Positions 8,846 through 17,019 of a DNA stretch of 64,000 nt are shown here, in pieces. How positions within the stretch are numbered: position 1 is the stretch's first letter; each line of letters starts with the position of its first letter. The DNA comes from JACKJP01 sp050249695. GTDB taxonomy: Bacteria > Pseudomonadota > Alphaproteobacteria > Rhizobiales > Tepidamorphaceae. The notes below the pieces were generated by a model that saw only the letters and a program-made list of their open reading frames with translations, was not told where the DNA came from and searched no databases. A program made the translations under genes and the position numbers. The DNA is taken from assembly GCA_050249695.1 (NCBI GenBank), contig JBFWQA010000003.1, positions 186,001-250,000 on the forward strand. Direction: 5' to 3'.

Positions 8846-9897
8846 CCGAAAAGGCCTCCGTTGAAGACGAGATACGCCGCCATGGGCCGCTGACGGTCGA
8901 AGCCTATATGGCCCGTTGCCTCTCGCGCTACTACGCGGGCGGAAACGCGATCGGCGCCGCTGGCGATTTTACCACCGCACCGGAGATCAGCCAGATGTTC
9001 GGCGAGATCGTCGGCGCCTGGGTTCTCCATGTTCACCAGATGATGGGCGCGCCCGACCCCTTCAACCTCGTCGAGCTCGGGCCGGGACGCGGCGCGCTCG
9101 CCGCCGACATGACGCGCGTCGCCTCGCTTCGCCCGCAGACGGCAAGCGCGATGCGCCTTCATCTGGTGGAGACCAGCCCCGGGCTCCGCGCGGCACAGGC
9201 GACCGTCCTGAAAGGACGCGAAGCCGTATGGCACGATGATATCTCCACGCTGCCCGCGGGACCCTCTATCGTCATCGCCAATGAGTTCTTCGATGCCCTG
9301 CCGGTACGTCAGTTCGTCGTCTCCGGCGGGCGGTGGCGCGAGCGTGCGGTGTGCCTGCAGGAAGACCGGCTCGCCTTCTGCGACATGGCACCCGCATCCT
9401 TGCCGCCCGCACTGCCCTCGCCCGCCCGGGAGGGCGCGGTCGCCGAATGGCACGAGGCGGGCCAGGCCATCGCCGGCGCGCTGGGCGCGCGCCTTGCGGC
9501 CGATGGCGGGGCGTTGCTCGTTGTCGACTATGGCTATGAGGGCCCGGCGCTCGGCGACACCCTGCAGGCGGTGCGCGCCCATGGCCGCGCCGATCCGCTT
9601 GCCGATCCCGGTACCGCGGACCTGACCACCCATGTAGATTTCGCTCAGCTGCGCGCCGCCGCGACCGGGTCCGGCGCCCGACTCTCGGGCTCCATCCCGC
9701 AGGGTGAGTTCCTTGCCGCCCTCGGCATCGGTCTTCGGGCGCAGAAGCTCGCCGCTGCCAATCCGGCGCGGGCGGCGGCGATCGAGGCCGACCTCGCCCG
9801 TCTGGTCTCGCCCGACGCGATGGGCGCCCTGTTCAGGGTCGCGGCAATCCACGCCGCGACCCTCGCGACGCCGCCGCCATTCGCCCCCGGCGATTGA
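8842..9897 (+). CDS. NDUFAF7-like SAM-dependent methyltransferase (DUF185)
   Basis: A 351-residue class I methyltransferase of the DUF185/MidA family. Mitochondrial NDUFAF7 methylates an arginine of a complex I subunit and is needed for complex I assembly; the bacterial role is presumed similar. Motifs seen are GDFTTAPEISQMFGE at residues 41-55, VELGPGRGALAADM at 77-90, and IVIANEFFDALPVRQF. The start at 8842 overlaps the lgt stop by four bases. In related genomes pgeF usually follows directly; here an acyltransferase gene intervenes. Confidence 0.88.
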   Translation: MTEKASVEDEIRRHGPLTVEAYMARCLSRYYAGGNAIGAAGDFTTAPEISQMFGEIVGAWVLHVHQMMGAPDPFNLVELGPGRGALAADMTRVASLRPQTASAMRLHLVETSPGLRAAQATVLKGREAVWHDDISTLPAGPSIVIANEFFDALPVRQFVVSGGRWRERAVCLQEDRLAFCDMAPASLPPALPSPAREGAVAEWHEAGQAIAGALGARLAADGGALLVVDYGYEGPALGDTLQAVRAHGRADPLADPGTADLTTHVDFAQLRAAATGSGARLSGSIPQGEFLAALGIGLRAQKLAAANPARAAAIEADLARLVSPDAMGALFRVAAIHAATLATPPPFAPGD

Positions 9898-9954
9898 CAA
9901 ACCGCCGCGCGGGCTGAAGAGATCGCTCCCGAATTCATACGATCAGGCCCGCCG

Positions 9955-11976
9955 ATGACCGCCGCTTTTTCCCACGACAGATATTTGCCTTATGTCGACG
10001 GGCTGCGGGCCGTGTCCATCATCGCCGTTCTCGGATTTCATGTGGGTCTTCCGGGGTTTCCCGGCGGCTTCGTCGGCGTCGACATCTTCTTCGTCATCTC
10101 CGGCTACCTGATCATCGGGCAGATCGCGACCGGACTGACGGGCGGCCGTTTCAGCACCGCCGATTTCTTCGCCCGCCGCATCCTGCGCATATTGCCGCCA
10201 ATGCTGCTGGTGCTCGCCGCGACGATCGTCGCGGCGCCCTTCGTGCTGGTCGGCGCGGGCGAGTACAAGGAATTCCATCGCTCGGCTGCGCTGTCGGCGC
10301 TGATGGTGGTCAATCATTATTTTCTGCGCCGGCAGGGCTATTTCGACACGGGCGAGGATTCAAAGCCCCTGCTTCACATGTGGACGCTCTCCGTCGAGGA
10401 GCAGTTCTATCTCGTCGCGCCCTTCGCGCTGATCGGCCTTTTCTGGCTTGCGCGGCGGCTGAACGCACGGCCCGCCGCCTTCTGGTCGATTGCCGCGTTC
10501 GTGCTGTTCGCGCTCTCGCTCGCCGGCTGCATCCTGCTGTCCTACAAGGAGCGCAACCCCGCCTTCTACGTGATGCCGCTGCGTGCGTGGGAATTCATCG
10601 CCGGCGGCATGCTCGCCGCCACACCGGCCGTGGCTCTGGCGCGTCTGAAGCCGGCCGCGACGGCGATCGGAACGGCTGGCGCCGGCCTCGTCCTCTATGC
10701 GATCCTGTTCTTGTCGGCCGATGCGACCTATCCGTCCTGGCGTGCGATGATCCCCGTCGCAGGCGCGGTGATGCTGATCGCGTCGGGCATGAGCCGGCCT
10801 GAAAACGCCGTCGTGCGCCTCCTCTCGCTGCCGGTCATGACGGCGATCGGGCTGATTTCCTACGCGCTCTATCTGTGGCACTGGCCGCTCCTCACCTTCG
10901 CGCGCATGCTGCGCTTCGGCGAACGCGACCTCGCCGGCGATACGCTCGTCGCCGGCCTCGCGATCGTTCTGGCGATCATGACCTACATCTTCCTGGAAAG
11001 ACCGATCCGCCGGCATCGCCGCGCGATCCTCGCCCGTTTCAGCCGCCGCCGGATCATCGCCGCCGGGGTCGCCGCCGCGGTATTCGTCGGCGCCTGCGGT
11101 TTCGCCACGCGCTATGCGCCGCGTCTGGTCGGCGAGGTCCAGCTGTCCGGACTCGAGGTTCCCTCGGTCAAGCCGCCGGTTGGTCCTGCGGCGACCGGCC
11201 TGCTGCTTGGCGATTCCCATGCGCTCGTCAGTCATCCTGCCCTGCAGGAGAGGGCGATTGCCGATCGTGTAGCGCTGCGGCTGCGCCATTCGGCCAGCTG
11301 CCCCGCGCTTTTCGAGACGGCGCTGTTCGCCGACGGCGAGATCTATCCACCATGCAATGCGGCTCTCGCGCGTACCTTCCGCGAGATCGAAGAGGCAAAG
11401 GGCAAGCCCGCCGATTTCGTCATCCTGCAGGCGCGCTGGAACCGGGCGCTGGGCCTCCCCGCGACCGACCCGCTGCGGGTCGCACGCTTCAGCATGGGCC
11501 CGCGGGGCGCCGCCGGTCCCGCGGCCGACCAGTTCGCCTTCCTCCGGGAGCGTCTCACCGCAACCCTCGATTACCTCTTCAGCAATGGCATCAGGCGGGT
11601 CCTGGTCATCGGCCAGTCGCCCGAATTCAACCGCGAGCCGGCCGATTGCGTCGCCCGGGCCCTTCGCGCCGGGCGCGACACCGTCATCTGCGCAGCGCCA
11701 CGCGCGACCATCGACGCGAGGAACGATCCGACATCAAAAGCGCTGGCCGCCGCCACGGCCCGTTTCGCCAATGCGCGCTACATCGACCCCCGCGCCGCCC
11801 TCTGCGACGCGGCCTATTGCTATCCGAACGCGTCGGAGGTCATGCTCTATATCGACGACGATCATTTGAGCACCGCAGGCGTGCGGCGGCTGATCGGCCG
11901 GTTCGACTCCGATTTCCGCTGGCTGCTGACGGGCGACGAGCCGGTTCTGTCCGGCGCGAGGGAGAATACACAGTGA
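9955..11976 (+). CDS. OafA/YrhL-type acyltransferase with C-terminal SGNH domain
   Basis: A 673-residue inner-membrane enzyme predicted to O-acylate a cell-surface polysaccharide, glycan or lipid. The N-terminal ~350 residues form an acyltransferase-3 domain with about ten helices, starting YVDGLRAVSIIAVLGFH (H29 is the likely catalytic His) and containing SVEEQFYL. A periplasmic SGNH domain follows, with GDSH at 419-422 and DDDH ending at H637. It lies between the NDUFAF7-like gene and pgeF, and pgeF starts inside its stop codon (GTGA). The ribosome-binding site is weak. The acceptor molecule is unknown. Confidence 0.9.
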   Translation: MTAAFSHDRYLPYVDGLRAVSIIAVLGFHVGLPGFPGGFVGVDIFFVISGYLIIGQIATGLTGGRFSTADFFARRILRILPPMLLVLAATIVAAPFVLVGAGEYKEFHRSAALSALMVVNHYFLRRQGYFDTGEDSKPLLHMWTLSVEEQFYLVAPFALIGLFWLARRLNARPAAFWSIAAFVLFALSLAGCILLSYKERNPAFYVMPLRAWEFIAGGMLAATPAVALARLKPAATAIGTAGAGLVLYAILFLSADATYPSWRAMIPVAGAVMLIASGMSRPENAVVRLLSLPVMTAIGLISYALYLWHWPLLTFARMLRFGERDLAGDTLVAGLAIVLAIMTYIFLERPIRRHRRAILARFSRRRIIAAGVAAAVFVGACGFATRYAPRLVGEVQLSGLEVPSVKPPVGPAATGLLLGDSHALVSHPALQERAIADRVALRLRHSASCPALFETALFADGEIYPPCNAALARTFREIEEAKGKPADFVILQARWNRALGLPATDPLRVARFSMGPRGAAGPAADQFAFLRERLTATLDYLFSNGIRRVLVIGQSPEFNREPADCVARALRAGRDTVICAAPRATIDARNDPTSKALAAATARFANARYIDPRAALCDAAYCYPNASEVMLYIDDDHLSTAGVRRLIGRFDSDFRWLLTGDEPVLSGARENTQ

Positions 11977-12743
11977 AGCTGGAGGCAGGGGCGCTCACCG
12001 CACTGAGCGGCATCACCCACGGGTTCTTCGGCCGCCGCGGCGGCGTTTCGGACGGAATCTACAAGAGCCTCAACATCGGCCTCGGCTCGAAGGATGATCC
12101 GGCGCTGATCCGCGAAAACCGCAGGCGCATTGCGGCATCCCTGGGCATCGATCCGCGCTTTCTCCTCACCCCGTATCAGATTCACTCCGACAGCGCGGTG
12201 ACCGTCGCCGACCCGTGGCCGGACTATCCGAGCGCGAGAGCCGATGGCATCGTTACGGCGAAGCCCGGACTCGCCGTCGCGGTCTCGACGGCCGACTGCT
12301 CGCCGATCCTGTTCGCCGACCCGAACGCCCGCGTCGTGGCCGCAGCCCATGCCGGGTGGAAGGGAGCGATTGGCGGGATCCTTGAATCGACAGTGGCCCG
12401 CATGGAGGAAGCCGGCGCAAGGCGCGCCGATATCGTTGCCGCAATCGGCCCGACGATCAGCCAGCCCTCCTATGAGGTGGGCTCCGAATTCCGCGCGCGC
12501 TTCTTGGCCGATGACGGGACTAATGAGCGCTTCTTCGTCCCTTCGCGCCGGGCCGGACACTTCATGTTCGACCTCCCCGGATATGTCGGGATGCGACTTT
12601 CCCGGCTCTCGCTCGCCGCCATCGAGAACACGGCGACATGCACCTATCTCGACGAAGACGGCTATTTCTCCTACCGCCGCACCACGCACCGGGGAGAAAA
12701 GGACTACGGCCGCCAGATATCGGCCATCATGCTGACCGCCTGA
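11973..12743 (+). CDS. pgeF: PgeF/YfiH family protein (peptidoglycan editing factor)
   Basis: A 256-residue multicopper-oxidase-like (laccase-domain) protein. Members act as purine nucleoside-processing enzymes, and E. coli PgeF removes misincorporated serine-containing muropeptide precursors. Metal-ligand residues H71 (QIHSD), C109 (STADCSP) and H126 (AAHAGWKG) are intact. The start is a GTG at 11973 that overlaps the acyltransferase stop by four bases and follows GAGGGAGAA, so translation is likely coupled to the acyltransferase. Confidence 0.9.
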   Translation: MKLEAGALTALSGITHGFFGRRGGVSDGIYKSLNIGLGSKDDPALIRENRRRIAASLGIDPRFLLTPYQIHSDSAVTVADPWPDYPSARADGIVTAKPGLAVAVSTADCSPILFADPNARVVAAAHAGWKGAIGGILESTVARMEEAGARRADIVAAIGPTISQPSYEVGSEFRARFLADDGTNERFFVPSRRAGHFMFDLPGYVGMRLSRLSLAAIENTATCTYLDEDGYFSYRRTTHRGEKDYGRQISAIMLTA

Positions 12744-12899
12744 TCCCGCGTCAGGCGCCATCCATCGGCCCGCTGGACGTTGCCGGAAAATAGCGTTAGG
12801 GAGTCTTGCGGGCACGCGACGGGGAACGGCCTTTCAGGTCGCCGCGGCCCGGCCCGGGCCAACAGAGCGAACGGTTTTCATCGGGGAGAACTCGTCGAT

Positions 12900-13808
12900 A
12901 TGCGCATCAAGGCGGATGCCTTTCCGGCCCGCATTCTTGCAGTTTTCGCGTTGCTTCTGGCGGTAACGCTCGGTGCCTGCTCCGATGTGGCGCCGCCGGC
13001 GCCGTCCGTCGGGCAGCCGGCAGGCCCCATCGCCTTCGAGCCGGTGACCGGCCTGCCCGATTCCAAAGCGGCCGAACTGGCAGCCGCTCTCGGCCAGCGC
13101 GCGGCAAGCCGCAATCTCGTTGTAGTCTCGCGCGACGATCCGAAGCTGCGCTACAAGATCAAGGGCTATTTCTCCGCCCACGCCTCCACCGAGCGCAGCT
13201 CCGTCTCCTTCATCTGGGACGTGTTCGACAAGAACGACGCCCGCGTCCACCGCTTCGAGGGCACGCAGCAGGCGCCAGCCACGGGCGCGAGCGACCCCTG
13301 GGGGTCGGTATCGCCGGAGGCGATCGACAGCATCGCCGATGCGACGACCGCAGAGCTTGCACGGTTTCTCTCTTCCGTCGGCGCCCAGGCGTCGGTCGAG
13401 CCGCCGTCCGGCACCGCGCTTGGATATGCCGCGTCCCAACCCCCAGACGCGCCCGTCGCGCCGCGTTTCTTCATCTCCGTCTCCGAAAGCAACGTCTCGG
13501 ATGCGCAAACAGCGTTGCCCGCCGCACTCGCCGCGGCCCTTTCCGCGCATGGCGCGACGGTGGTGGAACGGCCGGAGGAAGCCAACATCATTGTTTCCGC
13601 GGCAACAACCATCTCGCCCGTAGACAAGGGCCGTCAGACGGTCGCGATCATCTGGACTGCCGAAGAAGCCGGCGGCCGCGGTCTGGGCAGCGTCCGCCAG
13701 GTCAGCCGCGTGCTCGGCAACACACTCGATCACGGCTGGGGCGTGTCCGCGCAACAGGCGGCCGAGGCCGCCGCGCCGGCCCTCCTTCAGCTTGTCGTTG
13801 GAAGTTGA
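12900..13808 (+). CDS. Predicted lipoprotein of unknown function
   Basis: A 302-residue protein with a lipoprotein signal peptide ending in LGAC (C27), so it is probably anchored in the outer or inner membrane after Lgt processing. The rest contains two copies of a pattern in which a small-domain segment is predicted to sense or bind (SAHASTERSSVSFIWDVF; then TISPVDKGRQTVAIIWTAEE). This suggests two related domains. The ATG at 12900 was chosen over an upstream open frame because the signal peptide begins there. Homologues sit between pgeF and prs in related genomes; no function can be assigned. Confidence 0.8.
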   Translation: MRIKADAFPARILAVFALLLAVTLGACSDVAPPAPSVGQPAGPIAFEPVTGLPDSKAAELAAALGQRAASRNLVVVSRDDPKLRYKIKGYFSAHASTERSSVSFIWDVFDKNDARVHRFEGTQQAPATGASDPWGSVSPEAIDSIADATTAELARFLSSVGAQASVEPPSGTALGYAASQPPDAPVAPRFFISVSESNVSDAQTALPAALAAALSAHGATVVERPEEANIIVSAATTISPVDKGRQTVAIIWTAEEAGGRGLGSVRQVSRVLGNTLDHGWGVSAQQAAEAAAPALLQLVVGS

Positions 13809-13843
13809 ACCGTGACGCGGCGCAAATTGCGATCCGTCACGGT
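13809..13843 (+). other. Perfect 9-bp inverted repeat after the lipoprotein gene
   Basis: ACCGTGACG at 13809-13817 pairs with CGTCACGGT at 13835-13843, with 17 bases between. It begins directly after the lipoprotein stop codon. No T-run follows, so it may be an RNA-stabilising stem or a weak terminator between the lipoprotein gene and prs, or a protein-binding site in DNA. Confidence 0.5.
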
Positions 13844-13865
13844 GATTGATAAACAATGCCGCGCC

Positions 13866-13881
13866 GGCACGGCGCCGTGCC
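13866..13881. repeat. Perfect 16-bp palindrome upstream of prs
   Basis: GGCACGGCGCCGTGCC is a perfect palindrome 37 bases before the prs start codon. It would lie in the prs leader or promoter. Being all G/C except two positions, it may be a protein-binding site or a hairpin, but no regulator is identified. Confidence 0.45.
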
Positions 13882-13918
13882 GTCCGACCTACCGACCCCA
13901 GCAAGGATCTGAGCGCCC

Positions 13919-14851
13919 ATGAAAATCGTCTGCGGCAACTCCAACCGGGCGCTCGCCGAAGCGATTGCCGCCTATCTGAACCTGCCGATGACCAAGGCGC
14001 AGGTGCGGCGTTTCGCGGACATGGAGGTTTTCGTCGAGATTCAGGAGAACGTGCGTGGCGAGGACATCTTCGTTATCCAGTCGACCTCGTTTCCGGCCAA
14101 CGACCATCTGATGGAACTGCTGATCCTGATCGATGCGCTGCGACGTTCCTCGGCGCGCCGGATCACCGCGGTCATCCCCTATTTCGGCTACGCCCGGCAG
14201 GACCGCAAGGCCGGTCCGCGCACGCCGATCTCCGCCAAGCTGGTCGCCAATCTCATCACCAACGCCGGCGCCGACCGCGTCCTCACGCTCGATCTTCATG
14301 CCGGCCAGATTCAGGGCTTCTTCGATATCCCGACGGACAACCTCTTCGCCGCCCCGGTCATGGTGCGCGACATCCGCGACCGGATGGATACCTCCCGCGT
14401 GATGGTCGTCTCTCCCGATGTCGGCGGCGTGGTCCGCGCCCGCGGCCTTGCAAAGCGCATCGACGCGCCGCTCGCCATCGTCGACAAGCGCCGGGAACGG
14501 CCCGGCGAATCCGAGGTGATGAACATCATCGGCGATGTTTCGGGTCGCATCTGCGTGCTCATCGACGACATCGTCGATTCCGGCGGCACGCTCTGCAACG
14601 CCGCCGATGCCTTGATCGAACAGGGCGCGACGGAGGTCTATGCCTATATCACCCACGGCGTGCTTTCCGGCGGCGCCGTCGCCCGCATCACTGCCTCCAA
14701 GATCAAGGAACTGGTGATCACCGATTCCATTTCGGCGACCGAGGCGGTTCGGGTTTCGCGCAATATCCGCGTTCTTTCCATCGCCCCGCTGCTGGGCGAG
14801 GCGATCGGCCGCACGGCCAGCGAGGAATCGGTTTCCAGCCTCTTCGACTGA
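13919..14851 (+). CDS. prs: Ribose-phosphate pyrophosphokinase
   Basis: Makes PRPP from ribose 5-phosphate and ATP for purine, pyrimidine, histidine and NAD synthesis. It has 310 residues, standard for class I enzymes. The segment PYFGYARQDRK (ATP and flexible loop), LDLHAGQIQGFFDIP and the PRPP-binding signature VLIDDIVDSGGTL are intact. The ATG at 13919 begins MKIVCGNSN, as in the family. A paired hairpin and palindrome lie in its leader region. Confidence 0.97.
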   Translation: MKIVCGNSNRALAEAIAAYLNLPMTKAQVRRFADMEVFVEIQENVRGEDIFVIQSTSFPANDHLMELLILIDALRRSSARRITAVIPYFGYARQDRKAGPRTPISAKLVANLITNAGADRVLTLDLHAGQIQGFFDIPTDNLFAAPVMVRDIRDRMDTSRVMVVSPDVGGVVRARGLAKRIDAPLAIVDKRRERPGESEVMNIIGDVSGRICVLIDDIVDSGGTLCNAADALIEQGATEVYAYITHGVLSGGAVARITASKIKELVITDSISATEAVRVSRNIRVLSIAPLLGEAIGRTASEESVSSLFD

Positions 14852-15029
14852 CCGGTCTCGCCAGGAACCGGTACGCTCCCTCACCGTTCAACCCCCGTAC
14901 GCAAAAACGCAGGGAGCGCGCAGTGTTGCGCCGTACAGAACGATCTATTGTCCGGCGACGGCTTTGTTGCTGGAATAACAATGTCCATCTTGCGTCAGAG
15001 ACCCAACAAGGCAAGAGAGGCCAACTCCC

Positions 15030-15566
15030 ATGAAAACCATAGCCGTACTCGTCGGTTCGAACCGCAAGGAATCCCTCAACCTTAAATTTGCCCGGGCGCT
15101 GGAGAAACTCGCGGAAGGCCGGCTCAAATTCGACTTCGTCGATCTTGCCGCCATTCCGATGTTCAACGACGACCAGGTCGCCGACATGCCGGCGCCCGCG
15201 CGCCTGCTGAAGGAGAAGGTCGCCGCGGCCGACGGGCTGCTGTTCGTCACGCCCGAGTACAACCGTTCCATTCCCGCGCTCATGAAGAGCGCCATCGATT
15301 GGGGAACCCGCCCGCCCAAGGAAAACGTCTTCGCCGGCAAGCGCGGCGCCATCGCCGGCGCAACCCCGGGTGCCGTCGGCACGGCCGCCGCTCAGATGCA
15401 TCTGCGCGCGATTCTGGTGAGCACCGGCGTTCTGCTGCACGGGCGCCCGGAAGTGTTCTTCCAGGCCAAGCCGGGCCTGATCGGCGACGACCTGACCTTC
15501 ACGGACGAGGGCACGCGGGAATTCCTTTCCGGCTTCATCGACACGCTGGCGGCCTGGGTCGCATGA
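15030..15566 (+). CDS. NAD(P)H-dependent FMN reductase
   Basis: A 178-residue flavodoxin-like reductase of the ChrR/YieF and NADPH-dependent FMN reductase family. It binds FMN through VGSNRKESLN at residues 8-17 and the FVTPEYNRSIPALMKSAIDW segment, both diagnostic. Likely a quinone, azo or metal reductase that limits redox cycling; the substrate is not predictable. It stands between prs and rplY with its own leader. A GC-rich hairpin follows its stop. Confidence 0.88.
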   Translation: MKTIAVLVGSNRKESLNLKFARALEKLAEGRLKFDFVDLAAIPMFNDDQVADMPAPARLLKEKVAAADGLLFVTPEYNRSIPALMKSAIDWGTRPPKENVFAGKRGAIAGATPGAVGTAAAQMHLRAILVSTGVLLHGRPEVFFQAKPGLIGDDLTFTDEGTREFLSGFIDTLAAWVA

Positions 15567-15573
15567 CGCGCAC

Positions 15574-15591
15574 GTCCCGCCCTTGCGGGAC
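15574..15591 (+). other. Hairpin after the FMN reductase gene
   Basis: GTCCCGC and GCGGGAC flank a CCTT loop, giving a perfect 7-bp stem seven bases after the stop codon. There is no T-run behind it, so it is a weak candidate terminator or an mRNA 3' stabiliser. Confidence 0.45.
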
Positions 15592-15664
15592 CACGTTCAA
15601 AGGCGTATAAGCCCGCGCTGGTCCCGCAGCAACGCCTTCACACCCCTGGAGGAAAGCCGTTGGG

Positions 15665-15680
15665 GACCGGCGCGCCGGTC
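15665..15680. repeat. Perfect 16-bp palindrome in the rplY leader
   Basis: GACCGGCGCGCCGGTC lies 38 bases before the rplY start. The half-motif GACCGG recurs just downstream (from 15686). It could be a stem in the rplY mRNA leader, where ribosomal proteins often autoregulate, but no known alphaproteobacterial L25 leader structure was recognised. Confidence 0.45.
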
Positions 15681-15718
15681 ACGTCGACCGGCGGTGACAT
15701 TTCGATCAGGAGATACAC

Positions 15719-16360
15719 ATGTCCGCGACTGCAGAAACCATGCAGGCCACGGCGCGTGATCGGGTTGGCAAGGGGGCTGCCCGGGCACTTCGTCGCGAAG
15801 GTCTGATTCCCGCCGTCATCTACGGCGAAAAGCAACCGGCTGAGCCGATCGCCGTTTCCTACAAGGAAATCAACAAGCGCATCCATTCCGGTCACTTCCT
15901 GACCCAGGTGCTCGACATCGAGGTCGGGGGCAAGAAGACCCGCGTGCTGCCACGCGATTTTCAGCTCGACCCCGTTCGCGACTTTCCCATGCATGTGGAT
16001 TTCCTGCGCCTGGGGGCCCACACCAAGATCGCGGTGTTCGTGCCTGTTCACTTCATCAATGAAGAGGACTGCCCCGGCATCCGCCGCGGCGGGGTCCTCA
16101 ACATCGTGCGCCACGAGATCGAGCTCGAATGCGCCGCCGACAACATTCCCGAGGAGATCGTCTGCGATCTGAGCGGACTGGATGTCGGCGATTCCCTGCA
16201 CATCTCCGCCGTGACGCTTCCGGCGGGCGCGACTCCGACGATCACCGACCGTGACTTCACCGTCGCGACGATCGCCGCGCCGGCGGGCCTGCGCAGCGAG
16301 GAGAGCGAAGGCGGGGAAGAGGCCGAGGGAGCCCAGGAAGAAGCCGGCGAGGAGGAGTGA
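15719..16360 (+). CDS. rplY: 50S ribosomal protein L25 (CTC form)
   Basis: The 5S rRNA-binding large-subunit protein in its long general-stress (CTC) form. It has 213 residues: an L25 beta-barrel of ~95 residues with KGAARALRREGLIPAVIYG, a CTC domain with PRDFQLDPV and MHVDFLR, and a glutamate-rich tail from about residue 195. It is followed by pth and ychF, the usual alphaproteobacterial order. The start follows a good AGGAGAT site. A palindrome lies in its leader. Confidence 0.95.
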   Translation: MSATAETMQATARDRVGKGAARALRREGLIPAVIYGEKQPAEPIAVSYKEINKRIHSGHFLTQVLDIEVGGKKTRVLPRDFQLDPVRDFPMHVDFLRLGAHTKIAVFVPVHFINEEDCPGIRRGGVLNIVRHEIELECAADNIPEEIVCDLSGLDVGDSLHISAVTLPAGATPTITDRDFTVATIAAPAGLRSEESEGGEEAEGAQEEAGEEE

Positions 16361-16392
16361 TCCTCCTTCCCGCCTGACAGGAGGGCCAGCCT

Positions 16393-17019
16393 ATGCTGAT
16401 TCTTGTCGGGCTGGGCAATCCGGGCGCCCGCTACGCGGGCAACCGCCACAATGTCGGCTTCATGGCCGTCGACCGGATCGCGGAGCGTCTGGGCGCAACA
16501 CCCTGGCGCTCCCGATTTTCGGGCCAGACCGCCGAGGCACAGGCGGGCGGCGAGAAGATCCTGCTGCTCAAGCCCACGACCTTCATGAACGAATCCGGCA
16601 ACGCCGTCGCACAGGCGATGAACTATTATCGCCTGACTCCCGCCGACATCGTGGTCTTCTATGACGAGCTCGACCTTGCGCCCGGCAAGCTGCGCATGAA
16701 GGTCGGCGGCGGCGCGGCGGGCCACAACGGCATCCGGTCGATCGCCGGCCACATCGGCGGCGAGTTCCGCCGCGCGCGGATCGGGATCGGCCATCCCGGC
16801 CACAAGGACAGGGTTCAGCCACATGTCCTGTCCGACTTCGCCAAGGCCGACAGCGATTGGCTCGTCCCCCTGCTCGACGCCATCGCGCGCCATGCCCCGC
16901 TCCTCGCCGAAGGCAAGGACTCCAGTTTCATGAACAAGGTCCATCTCGATACCGCTCCCGAGGCGGAAGACGGGAAGGCGACCGGCAGTAAAACGGAAAG
17001 CAGCCAGAATGGGATTTAA
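16393..17019 (+). CDS. pth: Peptidyl-tRNA hydrolase
   Basis: Recycles peptidyl-tRNA released from stalled ribosomes by cleaving the ester bond. It has 208 residues. The catalytic H19 is in GNRHNVGFM, and KPTTFMNESGNAV and DELDLAPGKLRMK are intact. The C-terminal ~20 residues, rich in charged and serine residues, extend past the usual enzyme. Its 3' end overlaps the ychF start by 11 bases, so the two are co-translated. Confidence 0.96.
   Translation: MLILVGLGNPGARYAGNRHNVGFMAVDRIAERLGATPWRSRFSGQTAEAQAGGEKILLLKPTTFMNESGNAVAQAMNYYRLTPADIVVFYDELDLAPGKLRMKVGGGAAGHNGIRSIAGHIGGEFRRARIGIGHPGHKDRVQPHVLSDFAKADSDWLVPLLDAIARHAPLLAEGKDSSFMNKVHLDTAPEAEDGKATGSKTESSQNGI

Noticed and set aside
12780..12899. 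Longer N-terminus for the lipoprotein gene
   Set aside because: The signal peptide and lipobox begin at the ATG at 12900. The upstream codons are Arg/Gly/Ser-rich and would bury the signal peptide.
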